From Pseudomonas fluorescens (GTDB lineage Bacteria; Pseudomonadota; Gammaproteobacteria; Pseudomonadales; Pseudomonadaceae): a DNA stretch of 64,000 bases. Numbering within the stretch: position 1 is the first letter of the stretch; every line of letters begins with the position of its first letter. Under the pieces are notes generated by a model. The model had not been told where the DNA came from. It saw nothing but the letters and a program-made list of their open reading frames with translations, and made no database searches. Below, one piece after another: positions 1 to 9,492 of this stretch. The stretch lies in NCBI RefSeq assembly GCF_001708445.1, contig NZ_CP015637.1, positions 6,573,001-6,637,000 on the forward strand, in the 5' to 3' direction. The position numbers and the translations under genes were made by a program.

Positions 1-192
1 GCTGAGCATCAGCGCCTGGAACGAACTGAGCTGGTCGGAGCTGTTTTTCAGGCTGTCGCGAAACACCGAAAACATGTGGAAAAAGTGACGCAACTGGACG
101 AAACGCGAGCGGATCGTGAAATAACCGCCGAGCCCGACAATGAGCACGATCAGTACTTTCCCTGAGAGGAAGTCGTTGATGACTTCGAGCAT
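1..192 (-). CDS. Alanine/glycine:cation symporter family protein, N-terminal part (runs off window)
   Basis: This is a partial gene: 64 codons are visible from an ATG at 192 leftwards to the window edge, with no stop. The start is supported by a GAGGA-type ribosome site about 8 bases upstream. The protein begins MLEVINDFLSGKVLIVLIVG, then GLGGYFTIRSRFVQLRHF, which is the usual opening of AGCS sodium/alanine symporters: a short hydrophobic segment followed by the YFTIR-RFVQ-RHF stretch. The family are inner-membrane carriers that import alanine or glycine with sodium. It lies downstream of aspA on the same strand, separated by the aspA terminator, so it probably has its own promoter. The family call is fairly secure; the substrate is inferred. 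Confidence 0.8.
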   Translation of the reverse strand, partial: MLEVINDFLSGKVLIVLIVGLGGYFTIRSRFVQLRHFFHMFSVFRDSLKNSSDQLSSFQALMLS

Positions 193-481
193 GGAGTGTT
201 CCTCGCTGATTTTTCTAATGGCAAACGCAGGACGGTCCTACCCCTCGCATAGCACCAGGCAGTGCGCGACGGTTCGACCCATCCTTTTGCGGGTGTTGTT
301 ATTCATGCGGTTTCGCGCGTGTCCGGGCCTCGTTGCCGACGGCCGCTGGCGCGAAGAGGGGCGGCACTATACCTAGGCGAACGTGATCCGTCTGCTCGGA
401 CTGATTAAAGGTTTCAGCCAAGGGGTGTCGGGTAGGGGCGATGTTGGAATTTTTATGGGCGTCATTTCACAACCTTGAGGC

Positions 482-516
482 AAAAAAAAGGGCCTGAAGA
501 ACGAGCCTTCAGGCCC
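482..516 (-). terminator. Rho-independent terminator of aspA
   Basis: Read on the minus strand, a perfect 10-base stem (GGGCCTGAAG at 507-516 pairing with CTTCAGGCCC at 490-499) is followed by eight T residues (482-489). It lies about 55 bases past the aspA stop codon. Confidence 0.9.
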
Positions 517-570
517 TCAAAAGGTGAGAGGTGTCTAGTCCCTCAACCTGGTGAGCGGTGCAACAAACGC

Positions 571-1995
<1,425 letters not shown>

Positions 1996-2177
1996 GACGG
2001 AAATCATCTCGATATGGACCCGGAACAGGCCGGAACGCTGCGAATGCTAGGCCTGTAGGAAATTTTGGGCCAATGCTGTTAAACACTGGCCTATGCATAA
2101 ACGGCATAATGCAGGTGTGACCCGGCTATCATGACGGGCGTGTGTGCCAAAATGGTGCGTATCCGTGGGAGGCAGTG

Positions 2178-3086
2178 ATGAACCTTGAGAGCAAATGGCT
2201 GGAAGACTTCAGCGCCTTGGCGGCGACTCGCAGCTTTTCCCAGGCGGCGGAGCGACGGTTTGTCACCCAGCCAGCGTTCAGCCGACGTATTCGCAGCCTT
2301 GAGGCCGCACTGGGCCTGACCCTGGTCAACCGCTCGCGCACGCCGGTTGAGCTGACGGCGGCCGGGCAACTGTTCCTGGTCACCGCGCGCACCGTGGTCG
2401 AACAACTCGGTGAAGTGCTGCGCCATTTGCATCACCTGGAAGGCGGGCAGGGTGAGGTCATGCAAGTGGCCGCTGCCCACTCCCTGGCATTGGGCTTCTT
2501 CCCGCGCTGGATCGCACAACTGCGCAATGAAGGTCTGAACATCGCCACGCGGCTGGTGGCCACCAACGTCGGCGACGCCGTACACGCCCTGCGCGAAGGT
2601 GGTTGCGACCTGATGCTGGCGTTCTATGACCCGGATGCGGCGATGCAGATGGACGCCGAGATCTTCCCGTCGCTGCACCTGGGCAACACCGAAATGCTCC
2701 CGGTGTGCGCGGCCGACGCCGAGGGCAAGCCGCTGTTCGACCTGGAAGGCGAGGGCAGCGTGCCGTTGCTGGCCTACAGTGCTGGCGCGTTCCTCGGCCG
2801 TTCGGTGCATTTGCTGTTACGTCAACGCGCCCTGCGTTTTACCACGGTTTACGAAACGGCCATGGCCGACAGCCTCAAGAGCATGGCCCTGGAAGGCCTG
2901 GGTATTGCCTGGGTGCCGCAATTGAGTGTGCGTGCCGAACTGGCGCGCGGTGAATTGGTGGTGTGCGGCGGGCCGCAATGGCATGTGCCGCTGGAAATTC
3001 GGCTGTATCGCTGTGCGTTGGTGCGTAAGGCGAATGTGCGGTTGTTGTGGCGTAAGTTGGAAGGTGGGGCGGCGCAGAACACCTGA
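2178..3086 (+). CDS. LysR-family transcriptional regulator
   Basis: A 302-residue protein with an N-terminal winged helix-turn-helix (residues about 4-62, containing FSQAAERRFVTQPAFSRRI) and a C-terminal LysR substrate-binding domain, the family's standard length and plan. LysR proteins bind promoter DNA as tetramers and respond to a small effector. The start is the ATG at 2178, preceded by GGGAGG at 2167-2172. The gene is divergent from aspA with about 180 bases between the starts. Control of aspA or aspartate/dicarboxylate use is therefore plausible, but this is inference from position; the effector cannot be read from sequence. Confidence 0.88.
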   Translation: MNLESKWLEDFSALAATRSFSQAAERRFVTQPAFSRRIRSLEAALGLTLVNRSRTPVELTAAGQLFLVTARTVVEQLGEVLRHLHHLEGGQGEVMQVAAAHSLALGFFPRWIAQLRNEGLNIATRLVATNVGDAVHALREGGCDLMLAFYDPDAAMQMDAEIFPSLHLGNTEMLPVCAADAEGKPLFDLEGEGSVPLLAYSAGAFLGRSVHLLLRQRALRFTTVYETAMADSLKSMALEGLGIAWVPQLSVRAELARGELVVCGGPQWHVPLEIRLYRCALVRKANVRLLWRKLEGGAAQNT

Positions 3087-3115
3087 GCCCAATCTCGGGC
3101 CGAATGCAGGGCAAA

Positions 3116-3204
3116 TGTGGAAGGGGGACTTGCCCCCGATTACGGTGTGTCAGGCACTGAATATGTCACTACTACACTGCTATCGGGGTGTAGCCCCTCC
3201 CACA
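3116..3204. repeat. Degenerate REPIN-like inverted repeat
   Basis: Two arms, TGTGGAAGGGGGACTTGCC (from 3116) and its decayed inverse ending CCCCTCCCACA at 3204, flank a spacer of about 35 bases. They match the Pseudomonas GTGGGAGGGGGCTTGCCCCCGAT REP family with several mismatches, so this is an old copy. It lies between the LysR gene and the purE leader. Confidence 0.7.
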
Positions 3205-3283
3205 GGGTTTTGTGGTGATCTGGCTGACTTGAAAGTCAATAAAGCCGCCGGTTTGCACGGCTAGACAGATGGTCATCCCAGGG

Positions 3284-3312
3284 GCTGTTTATCTGCGTTA
3301 TTACGGTATACT
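3284..3312 (+). promoter_or_regulatory. Candidate sigma-70 promoter for the purE leader
   Basis: A good -10 hexamer, TATACT at 3307-3312, is the only strong promoter-like element before purE. The -35 region, about 16-17 bases upstream around CTGTTT (3285-3290), is weak. Transcription from here would begin near 3319 and cross the terminator hairpin at 3351-3392 before purE. Prediction only. Confidence 0.45.
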
Positions 3313-3350
3313 GCGCGGCCTTCGGCCGGTCCAACCGGCCAAATTTCGTA

Positions 3351-3392
3351 CAACAAGCCACGCCGGATTTCCCGCGTGGCTTGTTGTTTTTT
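3351..3392 (+). terminator. Intrinsic terminator in the purE leader (attenuator or small-RNA end)
   Basis: A perfect 13-base stem, CAACAAGCCACGC (3351-3363) pairing with GCGTGGCTTGTTG (3374-3386), is followed directly by six T residues (3387-3392). It sits between the only good -10 element and the purE start at 3431, and no upstream coding gene ends nearby. It is therefore either a conditional terminator of purEK or the end of a short RNA of roughly 75 bases. A GC-rich segment just upstream (about 3315-3340: GGCC, GGCCGGT and ACCGGCC blocks) can form alternative hairpins. Confidence 0.8.
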
Positions 3393-3430
3393 GACGCGCC
3401 TGCGGGCGCCCAGAGAGAAGAGGCACGACG

Positions 3431-3922
3431 ATGAGTGCATTGGTTGGCGTGATCATGGGCTCCAAGTCCGATTGGTCCACCCTTAGCCACACCGCCGATA
3501 TGCTGGAAAAACTCGGCATTCCGTATGAAGTGAAAGTGGTCTCTGCCCACCGCACCCCGGACTTGCTGTTCCAGTATGCCGATGAAGCAGAATCCCGTGG
3601 CATTGAGGTGATCATCGCCGGTGCCGGCGGTGCAGCGCACCTGCCAGGCATGTGTGCGGCCAAGACCCACCTGCCGGTGCTCGGCGTGCCGGTGCAGTCG
3701 TCGATGCTCTCGGGCGTGGATTCGCTGTTGTCCATCGTGCAGATGCCGGCCGGCATCCCGGTGGCGACCCTGGCAATCGGCAAGGCCGGCGCGATCAATG
3801 CCGCCTTGCTGTCTGCCAGCATCCTGGGCGCCAAGCATCCGCAGTTCCACGCTGCGCTGAAAAAATTCCGTGCTGAGCAGACAGACAGCGTGCTGGACAA
3901 TCCAGACCCACGCATTGCCTGA
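3431..3922 (+). CDS. purE: 5-(carboxyamino)imidazole ribonucleotide mutase
   Basis: PurE converts N5-CAIR to CAIR in de novo purine synthesis, acting after PurK. The 163-residue protein has the class I PurE motifs near the N-terminus: GSKSDWSTL (residues about 11-19), SAHRTPDLL and [12 protein letters not shown], which form the phosphate and nucleotide pocket of the octameric enzyme. The ATG at 3431 is preceded by a purine-rich AGAGAAGAGG ribosome site. purK starts 11 bases after the purE stop, so the two form an operon. Expression may be subject to the terminator in the leader. Confidence 0.97.
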   Translation: MSALVGVIMGSKSDWSTLSHTADMLEKLGIPYEVKVVSAHRTPDLLFQYADEAESRGIEVIIAGAGGAAHLPGMCAAKTHLPVLGVPVQSSMLSGVDSLLSIVQMPAGIPVATLAIGKAGAINAALLSASILGAKHPQFHAALKKFRAEQTDSVLDNPDPRIA

Positions 3923-3933
3923 GGTTGTTGACG

Positions 3934-5019
3934 ATGAAAATCGGTGTAATCGGTGGCGGCCAACTGGGCCGCATGCTGGCCTTGGCGGGAACCCCGCTGG
4001 GGATGAACTTTGCTTTCCTGGACCCGGCGCCGGACGCCTGCGCGGCGGCCCTCGGTGAACACCTGCGCGCTGACTACAGCGACCCGGATCACCTGCGCCA
4101 GCTGGCGGACGAAGTTGACCTGGTGACCTTCGAGTTCGAAAGTGTCCCGGCTGAAACCGTGGCGTTCCTGTCGCAGTTCGTGCCGGTATACCCGAGCGCC
4201 GAAGCCTTGCGTATCGCTCGCGACCGCTGGTTCGAGAAGAGCATGTTCAAGGACCTGGGCATTCCAACCCCGGCCTTCGCCGATATCCAGTCCCAGGCGG
4301 ACCTGGACGCCGCCGTTGCCAGTATCGGCCTGCCGGCTGTGCTGAAAACCCGCACCCTGGGTTACGACGGTAAGGGCCAGAAAGTCCTGCGCACCCCAGC
4401 GGATGTGGTCGGCACCTTCGCCGAGCTGGGCAGCGTGGCCTGTCTGCTGGAAGGCTTCGTACCCTTCACCGGTGAAGTGTCGTTGATCGCCGTGCGCGCT
4501 CGTGATGGCGAAACCCGCTTTTACCCGCTGGTGCACAACACTCACGACAGCGGCATCCTCAAACTGTCCGTGGCCAGCACCGATCACCCGTTGCAGGCCC
4601 TGGCCGAAGACTATTCCAGCCGGGTGCTCAAGCAGCTGGATTATGTCGGTGTGATGGCGTTCGAGTTCTTTGAAGTCGACGGTGGCCTCAAGGCCAACGA
4701 AATCGCCCCGCGTGTACACAACTCCGGGCACTGGACCACCGAAGGCGCCGAGTGCAGCCAGTTTGAAAACCACCTGCGTGCTATCGCAGGCTTGCCCCTG
4801 GGTTCCACGGCCAAGGTGGGCGAGAGCGCGATGCTCAACTTTATCGGCGTCGTACCGTCGGTCGAGCGCGTCGTTGCCATCGATGACTGCCACCTGCATC
4901 ACTACGGCAAGGCCTTCAAGGCCGGGCGCAAGGTCGGTCACGCCAACCTGCGCTGCAAGGATCGCGCAACGCTGCAAGCGCAGATCCTCAAGGTCGAAGC
5001 GCTGATCGCCGAGCAATAA
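3934..5019 (+). CDS. purK: 5-(carboxyamino)imidazole ribonucleotide synthase
   Basis: PurK is an ATP-grasp enzyme that makes N5-CAIR from AIR, bicarbonate and ATP. Its product is the substrate of PurE, encoded immediately upstream. The 361-residue protein starts MKIGVIGGGQLGRML, the typical PurK opening with a Rossmann-like GGGQLG. It continues with the ATP-grasp region (LKTRTLGYDGKGQ near residues 136-148, then EGFVPF) and the NEIAPRVHNSGHWT metal/nucleotide site. I chose the ATG at 3934; a TTG three codons upstream is not needed. The length is normal for the family. Confidence 0.97.
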   Translation: MKIGVIGGGQLGRMLALAGTPLGMNFAFLDPAPDACAAALGEHLRADYSDPDHLRQLADEVDLVTFEFESVPAETVAFLSQFVPVYPSAEALRIARDRWFEKSMFKDLGIPTPAFADIQSQADLDAAVASIGLPAVLKTRTLGYDGKGQKVLRTPADVVGTFAELGSVACLLEGFVPFTGEVSLIAVRARDGETRFYPLVHNTHDSGILKLSVASTDHPLQALAEDYSSRVLKQLDYVGVMAFEFFEVDGGLKANEIAPRVHNSGHWTTEGAECSQFENHLRAIAGLPLGSTAKVGESAMLNFIGVVPSVERVVAIDDCHLHHYGKAFKAGRKVGHANLRCKDRATLQAQILKVEALIAEQ

Positions 5020-5070
5020 ACACAGGGGGCGGCGGGAACCATTCGGCTATTGCCGTCCTCTGATTGCAGG

Positions 5071-5098
5071 ATGCCAAAGCCTGTCCAGGCTTTGGCAT
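5071..5098 (+). terminator. Inverted repeat after purK, possible terminator
   Basis: ATGCCAAAGCCTG (5071-5083) pairs with CAGGCTTTGGCAT (5086-5098) with a very tight turn. There is no T-run after it, so it may act as a weak terminator or an RNA-stabilising hairpin between purK and the next gene. Confidence 0.5.
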
Positions 5099-5125
5099 AG
5101 CTCACTTCATTCAGAGGGAAATGCC

Positions 5126-5371
5126 ATGGGTATCATCGGAACCATCTTTATCGGCTTGATCGTCGGCCTGCTGGCGCGTTTCCTCAAGCCCGGCGACGAC
5201 AGCATGGGTTGGATCATGACCATCCTGTTGGGTATCGCCGGTTCCCTGGCCGCGACCTACGGTGGTCAGGCACTGGGTATCTACCAGGCGGGCCAAGGTG
5301 CGGGCTTTATCGGCGCACTCGTCGGCGCAATCATCCTGCTGGTGATCTACGGCCTGATCAAAAAGAACTGA
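5126..5371 (+). CDS. GlsB/YeaQ/YmgE family small membrane protein
   Basis: An 81-residue, very hydrophobic protein with three predicted membrane segments (about residues 3-19, 27-47 and 56-77) separated by short glycine-rich turns. The pattern MGIIGTIFIGLIVGLLARFL, then DSMGWIMTILLGIAGS, then GAGFIGALVGAIILLVIYG is that of the GlsB/YeaQ/YmgE family (also called transglycosylase-associated proteins), which are often stress-induced but have no defined activity. The ATG at 5126 follows AGAGGGAAATGCC. It appears to be a single-gene unit between two hairpins. Confidence 0.9.
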   Translation: MGIIGTIFIGLIVGLLARFLKPGDDSMGWIMTILLGIAGSLAATYGGQALGIYQAGQGAGFIGALVGAIILLVIYGLIKKN

Positions 5372-5385
5372 TCAGCCGACAAAGT

Positions 5386-5410
5386 CCTCTGCGCTGCGCA
5401 GGCGCAGAGG
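5386..5410 (+). terminator. Hairpin between the YeaQ-like gene and the DUF3299 gene
   Basis: CCTCTGCGC (5386-5394) pairs with GCGCAGAGG (5402-5410) around a 7-base loop, 14 bases after the stop codon. It has no T-run, so it is probably an inefficient or Rho-assisted terminator. Confidence 0.45.
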
Positions 5411-5449
5411 GCTAGAATACTCGGCACTTGTTACTTGCCGAGCCTTTCC

Positions 5450-5986
5450 ATGCGCCGTTTTCTGTTGACTCTTCTCTTGCTGGGCTCTGGCCTGGCACAC
5501 GCCGGCGAACTGCCGGAAACCGACTGGCTCGACCTGATGCCGCTGTCGGACCAGAAGGCCCTCGAGGCCATGCCCGAGATCGACCACAACTCCCCCGAAG
5601 CCCAAGGCACCTTCACCGATAAAGGTGGCTTGAAGCAGAGCAAAGGCTTGCCGGCGGTGATGTATTCCACCAAGACCGTGGCCGCCATGAACGGCAAGAA
5701 CATCCGCATCGGCGGCTACCCGGTCCCGTTGGAAACCGATGCCAAGGGCCGCAGTACGCTGTTCTTCCTGGTGCCCTACCCAGGCGCGTGTATCCACGTG
5801 CCGCCACCGCCACCTAACCAGTTGGTGCTGGTGCGCTATCCCAAGGGCTTGAAGTTGGATGATATCTACACGCCGCTGTGGGTCACGGGCACGTTGAAGG
5901 TGGAGAAGGTGAATAACGACCTGGCGGATGCGGCGTATGCGCTGGATGCGGGCAAGGTGCGGGTGGTGAAGGAGTCGGATCTCTAA
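5450..5986 (+). CDS. DUF3299 domain-containing exported protein
   Basis: A 178-residue protein with a clear signal peptide (MRRFLLTLLLLGSGLAHA, cleavage likely after AHA at residue 18). The mature part carries the features of DUF3299: IRIGGYPVPLE, FFLVPYPGACIHVPPPPPNQ with a Cys-Ile-His-Val-Pro core, and a C-terminal WVTGTL strand. The family is found in proteobacterial periplasms near lipoprotein or ABC export genes, and its function is not established. The conserved Cys/His pair suggests metal binding, which is inference. I chose the ATG at 5450, which gives a canonical signal peptide; an upstream TTG at 5435 would add five residues. Confidence 0.85.
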   Translation: MRRFLLTLLLLGSGLAHAGELPETDWLDLMPLSDQKALEAMPEIDHNSPEAQGTFTDKGGLKQSKGLPAVMYSTKTVAAMNGKNIRIGGYPVPLETDAKGRSTLFFLVPYPGACIHVPPPPPNQLVLVRYPKGLKLDDIYTPLWVTGTLKVEKVNNDLADAAYALDAGKVRVVKESDL

Positions 5987-6003
5987 ACCACACTGCAAAT
6001 CAA

Positions 6004-6093
6004 TGTGGGAGGGGGCTTGCCCCCGATAGCGGTGATGAAGTCACCAGAGACAGTGACTGACCCCCTGCAATCGGGAGCAAGCCCCCTCCCACA
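6004..6093. repeat. REPIN (GTGGGAGGGGGCTTGCCCCCGAT type)
   Basis: The arms TGTGGGAGGGGGCTTGCCCC and the inverse ending AAGCCCCCTCCCACA (to 6093) are oppositely oriented REP palindromes with about 45 bases between the cores. This is the standard REPIN arrangement, lying between two convergent genes. Confidence 0.93.
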
Positions 6094-6105
6094 TTTTGAT
6101 TGGGT

Positions 6106-7005
6106 TTACAAAGTGATACTGGTGATGCTCACGCCCAGCGTGTGGCTTTCACCCGGCGCCAACGCCACCACATCATCCAGCACATTCGCCGTCTCGATGC
6201 ACAGCATGCCCTGCCAGCCATCGTCGGCCATGTCGTCGAAAGCCTTGGCGCGTTCGGTCCAGGGGTTCCAGATCACGGTGGATTTCGAGCCTTGGCTGGT
6301 GAGCTGGATGCGGCGCTGCCAGTCGTTATCGACGATGTTCAGTTGCGCGGGTGTATCGAGGTAGATGCGGTCGGTCTCGGCGCTGAACTGCAGCAGGCCG
6401 GTTTGCGTCTTCTCGCTCCAGCCATCGGCGGTATCGATGTACGCCGAGCCGTCCAGGCCTTCGACCTGCACGTTGCGTACGTCGCTGACGGCGAAGTAGG
6501 TGTGCAGCGCCTGGCTGAGCGTGACAGTGTGGTCGCCACGGTTATGGCTGGTCAGACGGATATGCAGTTGGTCGTCCAACAGCAGGCTCAGCTTCAGGTC
6601 GACCTGATGGGGCCAGCCGGGGAAGCCGCCTGTGGGCACTGGCAGCACCAGGTCGACGCGCAACCCTGTGCCTTCAAGTGCGGTCCCGGCCAACGCCCAT
6701 AGGGCGGTGCGCACAAAACCGTGGGCGCCGGCCGGGGTATCACTCTGGCGCATCGCCTTGACGCTTTGAGGGTTGCGATCGAACACGCCAAACCACGGCC
6801 AGCACACCGGCACACCCGTGCGAATGCCTTTGCCTGTCTTGAACACGGCGGCCTTGTTCGGCCAGATCAGCGGCTGCTCGCCTGCGCGTTGGTAACTGAT
6901 GATGTGCGCGCCCTGCTGGGCCACCATCAGTTGCGCACCGTTGTGGCGGATGCGCCAGCAGTCCAGCTCGTCGACTTTCACGGTTTCAACGTGGGGCGTA
7001 GGCAT
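6106..7005 (-). CDS. D-hexose-6-phosphate mutarotase (aldose 1-epimerase-like, YeaD family)
   Basis: A 299-residue member of the YeaD branch of the galactose-mutarotase fold, which interconverts the alpha and beta anomers of glucose-6-phosphate and related hexose phosphates in the cytoplasm. Family features are GAHIISYQ, PLIWPNKAAVF, KGIRTGVPVCWPWFG and AHGFVRTALW (probable catalytic histidine), and WNPWTERAKAF near the C-terminus. The all-beta protein is full length. It stands alone on the minus strand, bounded downstream by a REPIN. The gene 58 bases upstream on the same strand encodes a thioesterase, with no obvious functional link. Confidence 0.9.
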   Translation of the reverse strand: MPTPHVETVKVDELDCWRIRHNGAQLMVAQQGAHIISYQRAGEQPLIWPNKAAVFKTGKGIRTGVPVCWPWFGVFDRNPQSVKAMRQSDTPAGAHGFVRTALWALAGTALEGTGLRVDLVLPVPTGGFPGWPHQVDLKLSLLLDDQLHIRLTSHNRGDHTVTLSQALHTYFAVSDVRNVQVEGLDGSAYIDTADGWSEKTQTGLLQFSAETDRIYLDTPAQLNIVDNDWQRRIQLTSQGSKSTVIWNPWTERAKAFDDMADDGWQGMLCIETANVLDDVVALAPGESHTLGVSITSITL

Positions 7006-7063
7006 ACAAAAGCACTCTCAATGGCAGGCAATGGGGCAATTGACCGTCAAAACCCGGCGAGGT

Positions 7064-7468
7064 TTAACGCGCGCGCGACGGCACCGAACGTGTGCGGCCA
7101 CTGCCATCGATGGCAACGAACACGAATACCGCCTCGGTCACCTTGCGCCATTCGCTGGACAGCGGGTCATCGCTCCACACTTCGACCATCATCTGGATCG
7201 AGCTGCGGCCGATTTCCAGGGCCTGGGTATAGAAGGACAATTGCGCGCCCACGGCGACCGGCACCAGGAACGCCATGCGATCAATGGCCACGGTGGCGAC
7301 ACGACCGCCGGCGACTTTACTTGCCATCGCGGTGCCGGCCAGGTCCATTTGCGAGACCAGCCAGCCGCCGAAGATATCGCCGAAACCGTTGGTTTCACGC
7401 GGAAGCGCGGTGATTTGCAGGGCGAGATCGCCTTGCGGGATAGGATCTTCTTGTTCGAGTTCGATCAT
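7064..7468 (-). CDS. Acyl-CoA thioesterase (hotdog fold, YciA-like)
   Basis: A 134-residue single hotdog-domain protein. The segment TNGFGDIFGGWLVSQMDLAGTAMA contains the Asn/Gly-Asp-x-Phe-Gly-Gly helix entry typical of YciA-type acyl-CoA thioesterases, with the catalytic Asp in the hotdog helix. VATVAIDRMAFLVPVAVG and EVWSDDPLSSEWRKVTEAVFVFVAID follow as the beta strands. It would hydrolyse acyl-CoA to free acid and CoA in the cytoplasm as a hexamer; the physiological substrate is unknown. The ATG at 7468 opens MIELEQEDPIPQGDLALQ. Confidence 0.9.
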   Translation of the reverse strand: MIELEQEDPIPQGDLALQITALPRETNGFGDIFGGWLVSQMDLAGTAMASKVAGGRVATVAIDRMAFLVPVAVGAQLSFYTQALEIGRSSIQMMVEVWSDDPLSSEWRKVTEAVFVFVAIDGSGRTRSVPSRAR

Positions 7469-7940
7469 GCCGGGGGTGCCTCTGACCCGTGAAGCTTTTT
7501 ATAGATGGTGCAAAGTGGATAGCCGACTGGTGGAAAAACGTTTCAGCACAAACATACTCCGTTCGATACGTTTCTCGTAAGGCGTACTAAAGGGAAACTC
7601 TGCCAAACCGGCTGGGTGGCACCCAACGGCGTTTTGGCACAGCAGCCCGTCAAGGATGCGGGTCTTGCGCATGCAAGGGCCGAGTATATCGAGACCCTGA
7701 CGCCACGACGACCTCCCGGCGCTCATTTGGTCGGTAAATAGACGCTGTAATGGGGCTTTTTCGGGCAACTGTTCTTCTATCCAGCTTAACGGGTGTCCCG
7801 CGACGGGATTATTTCGTCCATCTGCACAGTTAACCGTTCGGCGCTGTGCTTTTTCCAACGATTTGCTATCTTGCCAGACCCGCCGCCAGTCGCGGGCATG
7901 TCGTCCTTATTACGCTGATTACTATAAGAGAAGCTCTGCC
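7469..7940. other. Gene-poor interval upstream of the MFS gene
   Basis: About 470 bases separate the thioesterase start from the divergent MFS start. A 119-codon frame on the minus strand (7499-7858) is the only sizeable open frame. Its composition (many Arg, Cys, Ser and Pro) resembles non-coding sequence and no ribosome site supports it. The interval must hold the two divergent promoters, but I see no convincing conserved motif in it. Confidence 0.5.
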
Positions 7941-9230
7941 ATGTCCTCCGTGCCCGCAAGCAGTGCGCAACCGTCGCGCCCGCTGACCCGCAACGACTAC
8001 AAAACCCTGTCGCTGTCTGCCTTGGGCGGGGCGCTGGAGTTCTACGACTTCATCATCTTCGTGTTTTTCGCCACGGTGGTCGGAAAACTGTTCTTCCCCG
8101 CCGACATGCCCGAATGGCTGCGTATGATGCAGACCTTCGGCATTTTCGCCGCCGGTTACCTGGCACGCCCATTGGGCGGCATCATCATGGCGCACTTCGG
8201 TGACCTGCTGGGCCGCAAGAAAATGTTCACCCTCAGCATCTTCATGATGGCCGTGCCGACCCTGATCATGGGCCTGCTGCCGACCTACGCGCAGATCGGC
8301 CTGTGGGCGCCGATCCTGTTGCTGCTGATGCGCGTGATCCAGGGTGCGGCCATTGGCGGCGAAGTACCGGGTGCTTGGGTGTTCGTCTCCGAACACGTTC
8401 CGCCGCGTCACATCGGCTACGCCTGCGGTACCCTGACTAGCGGCCTCACCGCCGGCATCCTGCTGGGCTCGCTGGTGGCCACCGCCATCAACACTATTTA
8501 TAGCCCCGAGCAGGTCTCGGATTACGCCTGGCGGATTCCATTCTTGCTGGGCGGTGTATTTGGCCTGCTGTCGGTGTACCTGCGCCGCTGGCTGCACGAA
8601 ACCCCGATCTTTGCCGAGATGCAGCAGCGCAAGACCCTGGCCGCCGAGCTGCCATTGCGCGCCGTACTGCGTGACCATCGTGGCGCCATCGTGCTGTCGA
8701 TGCTGTTGACCTGGCTGTTGTCGGCCGGCGTCGTGGTGGTCATCCTGATGACTCCGACCGTGCTGCAGACCATCTACCACTTCACTCCGACCATTGCGCT
8801 GCAAGCCAACAGCCTGGCCATCGTGACCCTGAGCCTGGGCTGCATTGCCTCCGGTGCCCTGGCCGACCGTTTCGGTGCCGGGCGCGTACTGGTTGCCGGT
8901 TGCGCGCTGTTGCTGGCAACGTCGTGGACGCTTTACCACAGCTTGCTGGACCACCCCGACTGGTTGTTCCCGCTGTACGCCCTGACCGGTCTGTTCGTCG
9001 GCACCATTGGCGTGGTGCCTTACGTGATGGTCAAAGCCTTCCCGCCCGTGGTGCGCTTCAGTGGTTTGTCATTCTCCTACAACGTGGCCTACGCGGTGTT
9101 CGGTGGGCTGACGCCGTTGGCCGTGTCGTTGCTGATGAAGGAAAGCCCGATGGGCCCGGCTTACTACGTTGCCGTCCTGTGTGTGATGGGGATGGTGGTG
9201 GGTGGGTACCTGTGGAAGCGCGGGCGCTGA
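7941..9230 (+). CDS. MFS transporter, metabolite:proton symporter type
   Basis: A 429-residue, 12-segment major facilitator superfamily carrier. The start LSLSALGGALEFYDFIIFVFF is characteristic of the metabolite:H+ symporter branch (citrate, dicarboxylate and osmolyte carriers). The loop between segments 2 and 3 has a GDLLGRKKMF motif, and RVIQGAAIGGEVPGAW matches the branch's segment-4/5 motif. The likely substrate is an organic acid, but it is not determinable here. I chose the ATG at 7941, since the longer frame upstream has no helix-forming character. The gene is followed by a perfect hairpin and then by pstS; this placement next to pst genes is also seen in other pseudomonads. Confidence 0.88.
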   Translation: MSSVPASSAQPSRPLTRNDYKTLSLSALGGALEFYDFIIFVFFATVVGKLFFPADMPEWLRMMQTFGIFAAGYLARPLGGIIMAHFGDLLGRKKMFTLSIFMMAVPTLIMGLLPTYAQIGLWAPILLLLMRVIQGAAIGGEVPGAWVFVSEHVPPRHIGYACGTLTSGLTAGILLGSLVATAINTIYSPEQVSDYAWRIPFLLGGVFGLLSVYLRRWLHETPIFAEMQQRKTLAAELPLRAVLRDHRGAIVLSMLLTWLLSAGVVVVILMTPTVLQTIYHFTPTIALQANSLAIVTLSLGCIASGALADRFGAGRVLVAGCALLLATSWTLYHSLLDHPDWLFPLYALTGLFVGTIGVVPYVMVKAFPPVVRFSGLSFSYNVAYAVFGGLTPLAVSLLMKESPMGPAYYVAVLCVMGMVVGGYLWKRGR

Positions 9231-9240
9231 CGGCCGACTG

Positions 9241-9274
9241 ATCACCTGTGGCGGGCGCGTTCGCCACAGGTGAT
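9241..9274 (+). terminator. Hairpin terminator after the MFS gene
   Basis: ATCACCTGTGGCG (9241-9253) pairs perfectly with CGCCACAGGTGAT (9262-9274), 10 bases after the stop codon. The T-run is poor (GTTTGCC), so termination may be partial. Confidence 0.65.
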
Positions 9275-9396
9275 GTTTGCCTCATCAATAATGTCAGAGT
9301 GTTTCCGAATAACCGTTACGCCCGCCTCAACCCTCGCAGAACCCCTGTGTTTCCGAAGTTTTCCCCGCGTTGCTGCGTTTCATCATCGATGATGGC

Positions 9397-9430
9397 CTTT
9401 CATCTAATTGTCATATTCCAGACATAGAGT
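9397..9430 (+). promoter_or_regulatory. Pho box and -10 of the pstS promoter
   Basis: CTTTCATCTAATTGTCAT (9397-9414) shows the PhoB direct-repeat layout: two 7-base CTGTCAT-like half sites separated by 4 A/T-rich bases, repeat distance 11. Ten bases downstream is TAGAGT (9425-9430) as -10. The Pho box replaces the -35, as is usual in PhoB-activated promoters. It lies 63 bases before the pstS start. Confidence 0.85.
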
Positions 9431-9492
9431 GTTCACACGGCCTCTCGATACTTGGCCCCGATCCAATTATCCCTATCTGCTAGGAGCAAGGC

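Noticed and set aside
3301..5016. 571-codon open frame antisense to purE and purK
   Set aside because: Antisense to two essential and complete genes; no start signal or recognisable domain.
6004..6093. REPIN palindrome considered as a Rho-independent terminator
   Set aside because: The stem lacks a T-run and the same sequence recurs in unrelated positions, so it is a mobile repeat even if it may affect RNA ends.
7499..7858. 119-codon frame on the minus strand between the thioesterase and MFS genes
   Set aside because: No ribosome site, unusual composition (Arg, Cys, Ser, Pro rich) and no family resemblance; more likely promoter DNA.
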